DNA from: Cepaea nemoralis
Lineage: Eukaryota; Mollusca; Gastropoda; Stylommatophora; Helicidae
DNA length: 64,000 nt
Reading direction: 5' to 3'
NCBI GenBank assembly: GCA_014155875.1
Contig: JACEFZ010016116.1
Coordinates: forward strand, 124,001-188,000
Below, in pieces: positions 56,709 to 64,000 of this stretch (the stretch's first letter is position 1; each line of letters opens with the position of its first letter). The notes beneath the pieces are model-generated. The model had not been told where the DNA came from, did no database searches, and was given only the letters and a program-made list of their open reading frames with translations. Made by a program: the position numbers and the translations under genes.

Positions 56709-56850
56709 CAGACCAAGAGAAATTATGCTGGACGGATTGATACGGTGGCATGGAGGAATATCATCAGCAGAGTTGATCCAGAACACCAAAGACCGAGATC
56801 TGTGGAGAGCCATGAATGCCTACGCCAGCCGGCACGGCACTTGATGATGA
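56565..56850 (+). pseudogene. RTE-like LINE C-terminus split by (GA)n
   Basis: One frame gives AFFGHVMRREALDNLVRTRK then IEGK. A pure (GA)n follows at 56637-56706. Then, in another frame, GRPREIMLDGLIRWHGGISS and DRDLWRAMNAYASRHGT, ending in a stop. The microsatellite sits exactly where related ORFs have the purine-rich codons for RGRGRPR. Confidence 0.75.
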
Positions 56851-56869
56851 GGACGAGACAGAGAACAGG

Positions 56870-57715
56870 AGAGACGGACTGTCTATAGACAGGAGAGACA
56901 AGAGAGACAGACTATCTATAGACAGAGACACGCGATAGATGGACATTCTGTAGACACAGAGACACGAGACGCGGACTGTCTATAGACAGAGAGACACGAG
57001 AGATGGACTGTCTATAGACAGAGAGGCACGAAAGACGGACTGTTTATAGACAGAGAGGCACTAGAGACGGACTGTCTGTAGACAGAGAGACACCAGAGAC
57101 GGACTATCTATAGATAGAGAGACACGAGATGCGGACTGTCTATAGACAGAGAGACACGAGAGACGGACGGTCTATAGACAGAGAGACACGAGAGACGGAC
57201 GGTCTATAGACAGAGAGACACGAGAGACGGACGGTCTATAGACAGAGAGACACGAGAGACGGACGGTCTATAGACAGAGAGACACGAGAGACGGACGGGT
57301 CTATAGACAGAGAGACACGAGAGACGGACGGTCTATAGACAGAGAGACACGAGAGACGGACGGTCTATAGACAGAGAGACACGAGAGACGGACGGTCTAT
57401 AGACAGAGAGACACGAGAGACGGACGGTCTATAGACAGAGAGACACGAGAGACGGACGGTCTATAGACAGAGAGACACGAGAGACGGACGGTCTATAGAC
57501 AGAGAGACACGAGAGACGGACGGTCTATAGACATAGAGACACGAGAGACGGACGGTCTATAGACAGAGAGACACGAGAGACGGACGGTCTATAGACAGAG
57601 AGACACGAGAGACGGACGGTCTATAGATAGAGAGACACGAGATGCGGACTGTCTATAGACAAAGAGGCACGAGGGACGGATGGTCTATAGACAGAGAGAC
57701 ACGAGAGACGGACTA
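56870..57715. repeat. 32-bp minisatellite
   Basis: Units of GACGGACGGTCTATAGACAG plus AGAGACACGAGA. About 15 units at 57155-57620 are nearly identical; units on both sides are divergent. Each contains the short palindrome TCTATAGA. Confidence 0.96.
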
Positions 57716-57829
57716 GCCATTGAGAGAGTGACGCCGACTTACAGAAATGTCGACATTAGCTGTCTGGGTAACTACAGTTATCAATGCATGTCACTGACCG
57801 ACTACAGACAGCAACAACAACAGTAGCTG

Positions 57830-57893
57830 TGGCAGCAGTAGAAGAAGAAGACGAACGAGAAGAAGAAGAAGAGGAAGACAAAGAAGAAGACGA

Positions 57894-57928
<35 letters not shown>

Positions 57929-57950
57929 TAGAAGAAGAAGAAGACACATA
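57830..57950. repeat. (GAA)n-rich tract
   Basis: Imperfect GAA/GAC/GAG repeats. The minus-strand Ser-, Leu- and Phe-rich frames are artefacts. 57950-58317 has no supported feature. Confidence 0.93.
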
Positions 57951-58317
57951 GCACACAATTCCTGGGATAACCAATGTGACATGGAACAAACTTCATCAGC
58001 ACACATCTCCTAGGCGTGGCAACAAGGTGTGCACATCGACACAGACATCGGCCAGCCTCACAACAATCACATCCTTGTGGGTCGGGGCCTCGGTACCCTG
58101 CTGGCTACAGCATCCTCATGCCGGCTGGTGATCCCGGGATCAAATATCGCATGAGAGGGGTCTTCTCTTAACTAAACGAATTTATAGCAGACGTGTGCTT
58201 GTACATATGGCTCAAGAACATGGGGCGGCTTTAGATGATTGCCACAACGTCACCCAGGGCCGTTCGGTCCAGACAATGCGTGCCTATCTGTCATATTCTC
58301 GTTACACAACGGCGAGG

Positions 58318-58740
58318 GTCCTTCTTCTTCTTTGCGTTCATCCGGAGTGTTTTTTCAGATGTGATTGCGGTGTGTCTAGTTAGGCACCCTTGGATCGAAA
58401 CCCTTAGGCCAACACATCCGGCTTTTAGCGTGCATTTTTGACCAGGTTAGCATTCCTGGGAGACTCTCACTTTTGTGGTACTGTCCACCTCCCAGCTGGT
58501 AAAGTTGGAAGAGTCGGAGACTGCACGGTCATCCCTCAAATGAAGGCAGGGACAGTCCATAGCATTTTCCGCCATCCTGGGTGGCTTCCATAATTGCAGG
58601 GCCGGCACATAGCGCCCTGGTACTGGGCACACAGAGGGAATCGTCACGTCCTGCTCATGGCTGCTTTAATTCCTCACTTCAATATATTGGGCATTTCGTT
58701 CACCCCGAGCCTTTCCCGCACAAACCAAGCTGGTCTGCAG
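58318..58740 (-). mobile_element. 5'-truncated LINE copy, 3' module only
   Basis: On the minus strand the full 3' module is present: GCCATGAGCAGGACGTGACG, CAATTATGGAAGCC, GTTAGCATTCCTGGG complement, ending CTCCGGATGAACGCAAAG with a GAAGAAG tail at about 58320. About 75-80% similar by eye to 8515-8918, and clearly older than the copy at 54505. Confidence 0.8.
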
Positions 58741-58784
58741 TCAGTATCCACTAAGCGAGTTTTTCGGACATGTGCTTGTCGTTG

Positions 58785-58895
58785 TGTCCGTCAGAGCTGT
58801 TCCAGACACGTCGGACATTCGGAAACTACCTAGTCAGAGCTGTTCCGAACAAGAGCGGCATTCGGAAACTAGGTAGTCAGAGCTGTTCCTAGCAC
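58785..58895. repeat. Short tandem repeat, GTCAGAGCTGTTCC
   Basis: Three copies of GTCAGAGCTGTTCC spaced by about 46 bp, with CATTCGGAAACTA in between, located between two LINE-derived copies. Confidence 0.75.
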
Positions 58896-58899
58896 AAGA

Positions 58900-59992
58900 G
58901 ACAATCGGACGAGACAATTCACTCGGACGTAATTGCGTAGTGTCAATTTTTAGTTTGCCACCCGTAGGACGACACTTCCGACTTCCGGCGGGCATTTTTT
59001 AATGAGGTTAGCCTTCCTCTGGTTTCGTAGCACGTAAGACTGTTGTGATGTCGCCAACATCTCAGCTGGTCAAGATAGAACGATCAGCGACATCGAGGTC
59101 GGCCCTCAAGGGAAGGCAGGGGCAGACCTTGGGCATTCCCTTGCTATCCAAGGAGGCTTCCATAATTGCAGAGCCGGCACATATTGCTCTGAGACTGGGC
59201 TCACCCGAGGAGTTGCCACGTCCTGCTCATGGCTGCTTTAGTTCCTCACTTCCATGTGTTGGGCAACCCGTTTGCCACTGATCGCTCAAACACACACCAG
59301 GAGCGGTCAGACTGCGAGCGACATCCACTCGGTAAGCTTTTTATTTTGACTTCAGACCACGCAATAGGTCCGCTCGCCGTGCGTTCCATTTTGCGTCATT
59401 GAGACGTTCTTCCACTTTTGTCTATACTCTCTGTGAGCTGGATACAGACAGTTTTCGTAGCCATTTCCTTCGACTGGGGCACTTTTCTGACTTTTCGTAC
59501 TCGCTCACCAGGTAGGCTACATGTGCTGCCGGCTCAGCACCTTACCTTCGTGCAGCAGTGGACGAGAAACGGCCTGGCCCTCTCATCCGGGAATCTCTCA
59601 TATTCCCCAGCTGAGAGCCTTCGAACATGTAATAGAACTGAGCATGTAGCTTGCTCAGTATCACGCTTCAATTTTTCGGTAGGCGGGTATCGGCCTGGCT
59701 CTCAGATGTGAGGGTTTGTGGCTTAGAGGCGTTCAGCCACAGCCCTCGACAGGGAGCCTTAAGAGTTTTGTCCGGACCAAAAGCGTCTGCCTTCGTGCCT
59801 TCGTGCACCTTTTTAAACTTTTGACTGCTATCCTCAGTCACCTGCAGAGCAGCAGGTTGTGTCTCTCTTAGTCTGGTCCCTATCCCATATGCTGTCCGAT
59901 ATGTAGTTTTTTCACCCATCGGCAAGCACATGGGGTCGATGGGACACGCAAGCTCCCCCACCACGGCAAGGTGGAGACACATCGGGGGAGCC
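58900..59992 (-). mobile_element. Non-autonomous LINE relative fused to 18S rRNA
   Basis: On the minus strand the element starts with an HDV-like ribozyme at 59992. About 600 nt follow with no recognisable coding sequence. The LINE 3' module comes next (59255-58900: GCCATGAGCAGGACGTGGC, CTCTGCAATTATGGAAGCCT, AACCTCATTAAAAAATGCCC) and ends near CAATTACGTCCGAG. It therefore has both ends of the 3941-type LINE but no endonuclease, RT or RNase H, like the SIDER derivatives of Ingi elements. The 5' neighbour is 18S rRNA, joined without any gap. A 126-codon minus frame (60048-59668) crosses the junction and is not a gene. Confidence 0.7.
59859..59992 (-). ncRNA. HDV-like ribozyme at the 18S junction
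   Basis: On the minus strand: P1 GGCTCCCC (59992-59985) with GGGGAGCT (59958-59951), its first pair a G-U wobble as is typical. P2 is GTGTCTC (59980-59974) with GAGACAC (59865-59859). P3 is CACC (59973-59970) with GGTG (59962-59959). The P4 base is GTCCC (59945-59941) with GGGAC (59880-59876). J4/2 is CTAAGA with the catalytic C expected at 59871. The order and the six-base spacing from C to P2 equal those in the LINE at 3941, while the helix sequences differ (compensated changes in P1 and P2). Cleavage would fall between 59993 and 59992, exactly where 18S sequence ends. Confidence 0.8.
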
Positions 59993-60339
59993 ATCGACAT
60001 TTGATAGGGCAGACATTTGAAAGATGCGTCGCCGGCACGTAAGGCCATGCGATCAGCACAAAGTTATCCAGAGTCACCAGTGGGAACGCCGCGCCCCGCG
60101 AAGGGCAACGACGATTGGTTTTGAACTAATAAAAGCGCTCTTTCCGCGAGGGTCGGAGCTTGGTAAGCATGTATTAGCTCTAGAATTGCCACAGTTATCC
60201 AAGTAGGATCGTGTCATCTAAGGAACCTCGACTGATTTAATGAGCCATTCGCGGTTTCACCGTGAGACAGTGTGAACTTAGACATGCATGGCTTAATCTT
60301 TGAGACAAGCATATGACTACTGGCAGGATCAACCAGATA
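59993..60339 (-). rRNA. 18S rRNA 5' fragment (~347 nt)
   Basis: On the minus strand the sequence starts TATCTGGTTGATCCTGCC and continues with hallmark 18S blocks (CATGCATGTCTAAGT, CGCGAATGGCTCATTAAATC, GGCAATTCTAGAGCTAATAC, GACGCATCTTTCAAATGTC). It stops at CCCTATCAAATGTCGAT; a normal gene would read CAACTTTCGATGG and continue. The last bases before the junction thus carry two substitutions. The remaining 80% of the gene is not in the window. It is a pseudogene fragment or an interrupted rDNA copy. The plus-strand frames over it are meaningless. Confidence 0.97.
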
Positions 60340-60784
60340 TCTATCGGACAGACGGACTATTCACGCACACGCAAGCCAAGAGTAGCATCGCTAAAGCGCG
60401 CCCTCCCGGTACAAGGTGATACATGCAAAACCACTGGACGCCTACCGACGAGCTTACAAGCTACGCCGGCAGGACTAACCGAAAAAAAAGCTATACCAGC
60501 TTACTGACTGCAGGCCCACTACTCATCGAGAGAGAGTGGGCGCTTATCGAGACTTTGTCGAACGGTCGTACAAATTTTGCTCTTTTGCCCGCTCAAACCA
60601 CGACCCTGGCTGCACGATGCGGTTACATTCTTGAAACGCCTGCCTCGCTAACTCACGTTGGCTGGGAAGATCCCATTTTGGTGCACCTCACACAGCCATC
60701 CGAGACAACGAACGCTAGACGCGGAACTGATCTAGCGAACCAGACCAGCCCCACGGCGAGGGTCCATTTACTCCGCTCTATATT
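60340..60784 (-). other. Probable rDNA 5' external transcribed spacer
   Basis: Directly upstream of the 18S start with no sign of a break, moderately GC-rich and non-repetitive, until LINE sequence begins near 60785. Spacer identity is inferred from position only. Confidence 0.5.
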
Positions 60785-61090
60785 TGTGTTAAACCAAGCA
60801 TCCATATCACCATATGCCGTGCCAGTAAGCGTGGGCGGCCATGTTTCGCCATCTCACTCGATCAGCAGAGTCGTGGATCAGCTCTGCCTTCTTGTCCCGA
60901 CCATGCCACGTGGCCAGGCCATCCAGGTATTTACTTCTCTGCTTTCCGCTCGTTGTTTGCAACCTCGATCTTGCCAGTTGTCAACAAGTTCTCTCGTTTA
61001 TTTCTTCTCATAACGTGCCCCAAACAATTTGACTGTCTACGTATAATTTCTCTAATCAGTTTACGGTTTTCATTTGTTTCTTGCAGGACA
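60785..61090 (-). pseudogene. RTE-like LINE C-terminal relic
   Basis: Minus-strand frames give KYLDGLATWHGRDKKAELIH and DSADRVRWRNMAAHAYWHG, matching the family of 33000-33110. The upstream part contains stops. Confidence 0.7.
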
Positions 61091-61109
61091 TCTAAATACC
61101 ACGGTCATT

Positions 61110-61175
61110 GTTTTGTGTTTGTTTGCGCTCCGCTTTATTTGAACTCAAACGTAGTCCATACTCACTAACTCATCT
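61110..61175 (+). repeat. Repeat fragment shared with block X
   Basis: TTTGCGCTCCGCTTTATTTG and AACTCAAACGTAGTCCATAC resemble 47420-47460 and 52944-52980. Confidence 0.55.
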
Positions 61176-61470
61176 CATCTCATCTCATCTCATCTCATCG
61201 CATCAGGTTTCTCTTGTACCTTGCGGTGTCGAGGTGAAGTATAACAGCGGGAGAGTGCCCGCTTATGGGCTTCATGTATCGGTATTCCCATGGACTCTGT
61301 TATTCCCTCCGTCCATCGTTTACGTGGTCGGCCTCTTCCTCTGTTTCCCTCTGGTCTGTACGTCATTGTTTGTTGTGGTATACTGTTAGTTGGTAACTTA
61401 CTTGCATGACCAAACCATTTGACTTGTTGCCTTCTAATAAAATGTAGTGCAGCTGTAACCCCCACTTTAG
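61176..61470 (-). pseudogene. LINE C-terminal relic with (GATGA)n tail
   Basis: Minus frame: FIRRQQVKWFGHASKLPTN, then GNRGRGRPRKRWTEGITESM, the post-RT region of RTE/CR1-like LINEs. It ends in a (GATGA)n microsatellite (61173-61200). Confidence 0.75.
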
Positions 61471-61474
61471 TCCT

Positions 61475-61620
61475 GATTTCTAGTAGTGCTGGACTGAATT
61501 TGCGTGTGGATTAGCTTTCCCTATTAACAGTGTCCCTCGTCATCAGGCGAACCCACTCCGACTTCAGAGGTACTTGTAATTTACGTCCCTAAGTCAAGGA
61601 GGATAGGTCAACATTTTAGA
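61475..61620 (+). repeat. Dispersed repeat D, copy 4
   Basis: CTAGTAGTGCTGGACTGAAT, TTTCCCTATTAACAGTGTCC and CGACTTCAGAGGTACTTGTA. Longer match with 20365-20520 (GACGTCCC / TACGTCCC and AGGTCAACATT follow in both). Confidence 0.65.
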
Positions 61621-61689
61621 CCAGCTGTGTAGGGGTTCAACCCCTTACCTCGTAATATTTATCTCATTATCAACAGCCTTATCATCATC

Positions 61690-64000
61690 ACCATTATAAT
61701 TATCACCAACACCACCCAACCATCACCACCAAAACCATACCCACCACGACCATCACCACCACAACCATCACCACCACAAGCAATACAACCACAACCATCA
61801 CCACAACAACCATCACAACCACAACCATCACCATCACAACCATAACTACCACAACCATCACCACCACAACCATAACTACCACAACCATCACCACCACAAC
61901 CATCACCACCACAACCATCACCACCACAAGCAACACAACCACAACCATCACCATCACAACCAACACAACCACAACCATCACCATCACAACCATAACTACC
62001 ACAACCATCACCACCACAACCATAACTACCACAACCATCACCACCACAACCATCACCACCACAACCATCACCACCACAAGCAACACAACCACAACCATCA
62101 CCATCACAACCATAACTACCACAACCATCACCACCACAACCATAACTACCACAACCATCACCACCACAACCATCACCACCACAACCATCACCACCACAAC
62201 CAACACAACCACAACCATCACCATCACAACCATAACTACCACAACCATCACCACCACAACCATAACTACCACAACCATCACCACCACAACCATCACCACC
62301 ACAACCATCACCACCACAAGCAACACAACCATCACCACCACAACCATCACCTCCACGAGCAATACAACCACAACCATCACCACCACAACCATCACCACCA
62401 CAAATAACACAACCACAACCATCACCACCACAAATAACACAACCACAACCATCACCACAACAACCATCACCACCACAACCATCACCACCACAACCATCAC
62501 CACCACAACCATCACCACCACAACCATCACCACCACAAATAACACAACCACAACCATCACCACCACAACCATCACCACCACAACCATCACCACCACAAAT
62601 AACACAACCACAACCATCACCACCACAACCATCACCACCACAAATAACACAACCACAACCATCACCACAACAACCATCACCACCACAACCATCACCACCA
62701 CAACCATCACCACCACAACCATCACCACAACAAATAACACAACCACAACCATCACCACAACAACGATCACCACCACAACCATCACCACCACAACCATCAC
62801 CACCACAACCATCACCACCACAAATAACACAACCACAACCATCACCACCACAACCATCACCACCACAACCATCACCACCACACATAACACAACCACAACC
62901 ATCACCACCACAACCATCACCACCACAACCATCACCACCACAACCATCACCACCACAACCATCACCACCACAAATAACACAACCACAACCATCACCACCA
63001 CAACCATCACCACCACAAATAACACAACCACAACCATCACCACAACAACCAACACAACCACAACCATCACAACCAACACAACCACAACCATCACCACCAC
63101 AAATAACACAACCACAACCATCACCACCACAACCAACACCACCACAACCATCACCACCACAAATAACACAACCACAACCATCACCACAACAACCATCACC
63201 ACCACAACCATCACCACCACAACCATCACCACCACAACCATCACCACCACAACTATCACCACCACAACCATCACCACCACAACCATCACCACCACAACCA
63301 TCACCAACCACAACCATCACCACCACAAATAACACAACCACAACCAGCACCACCACAACCAGCACAACCACAACCATCACCACCACAAATAACACAACCA
63401 CAAACCATCACCACAACAACCAACACAACCACAACCATCACCACCACAACCATCACCACCACAACCATGCACTACCACAACCATCACCACCACAACCAGC
63501 ACCACCACAACCAGCACCACCACAAACCATCACCCACCCACAACCATCACAACCACAACCATCACCACCACAACCATCACCACCACAACCAGCACCACCA
63601 CAAATAACACAACCACAACCATCACCACCACAACCATCACCACCACAACCATCACCACCACAAATAACACAACCACAACCATCACCACAACAACCAACAC
63701 AACCACAACCATCACCACCACAATACCATCAACCACCACAACCATCACCACCACAACCATCACCACCACAAATAACACAACCACAACCATCACCACAACA
63801 ACTAACACAACCACAACCATCACCACCACAACCATCACCACCACAACCATCACCACCACAACCATCACCACAACAACCAACACAACCACAACCATCACCA
63901 CCACAACCATCACCACCACAACCATCACCACCACAATAACCAACCACAACCACCACCACACACATCACCACCACAACCATCACCACCACAACCATCACCA
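61690..64000. repeat. 15-bp minisatellite running off the window
   Basis: At least 2.3 kb of units CACCACAACCATCAC with recurring variants (AAATAACACAACCA, AGCAACACAACCA, CATAACTACCA) that form longer repeated groups, for example 60-bp and 120-bp blocks at 61820-62280. Period 15 keeps minus frames open for hundreds of codons (GGDGC and VVVMV repeats), which are artefacts. Confidence 0.97.

Noticed and set aside
59668..60048. 126-codon minus frame across the 18S junction
   Set aside because: Half of it is antisense-independent 18S rRNA and ribozyme sequence, so it is not a protein gene.
61659..63401. 580-codon minus frame of GGDGC repeats and its 536-codon Val/Met shadow
   Set aside because: 15-bp minisatellite artefacts; all frames of the array are open over long stretches.

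Overview
This is 64 kb of animal genomic DNA that looks like a repeat-dominated heterochromatic or intergenic stretch. I find no host protein-coding gene I can support. The only piece of a cellular gene is the first ~347 nt of an 18S rRNA gene (minus strand, 59993-60339). Its sequence, together with the retroelement repertoire (RNase H-bearing LINEs, RTE-like LINEs, a Ty3-like LTR element, tRNA-derived SINEs, hAT MITEs), suggests a lophotrochozoan, most likely a mollusc. The organism assignment is inference.

Layout. 0.7-1.7 kb: LINE RNase H relic and SINE head. 1.9-3.6 kb: 44-bp minisatellite, full-length SINE, poly-C and poly-G runs. 3.57-9.84 kb: a 40-bp satellite split by one full-length LINE (3941-8918) with an apparently intact 1283-codon ORF, a 12-bp target-site duplication, a triplicated 103-bp block in its 3' UTR and a short GAA-type tail. 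10-14.5 kb: inverted SINE and Penelope-like pieces and a 24-bp minisatellite. 14.5-28.6 kb: many minisatellites (26, 30, 38, 35, 24, 53, 19, 22 and 15 bp) with GA and CA microsatellites. 28.6-39.5 kb: decayed LINE 3' ends and a dispersed CTAGCTGACCCGG repeat interrupted by a 1-kb GGA homopurine tract. 39.5-40.3 kb: a hAT MITE nested inside another copy of itself. 40.9-47 kb: (AGT)n and a 23-bp satellite. 47.3-53.1 kb: a Ty3-like LTR element with integrase ahead of the RT/RNase H remnants, flanked on both sides by the same ~304-bp sequence. 53-58 kb: LINE, SINE and microsatellite mosaic and a 32-bp minisatellite. 58.3-61.5 kb: LINE-related copies joined to the 18S fragment, then RTE-like relics. 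61.7 kb to the end: a 15-bp minisatellite that runs off the window.

The main result concerns the LINE family. Its first ~146 nt fold on paper into an HDV-like double-pseudoknot ribozyme whose predicted cleavage site is exactly the element boundary set by the target-site duplication. A second, divergent copy of the same fold (minus strand, 59859-59992) sits precisely where 18S rRNA sequence stops. That is the geometry expected of an element released from, or fused to, a pre-rRNA co-transcript. The family's 3' tail also occurs as ~148-bp insertions with their own target-site duplications. Most long ORFs elsewhere are artefacts of minisatellites whose period is a multiple of three.
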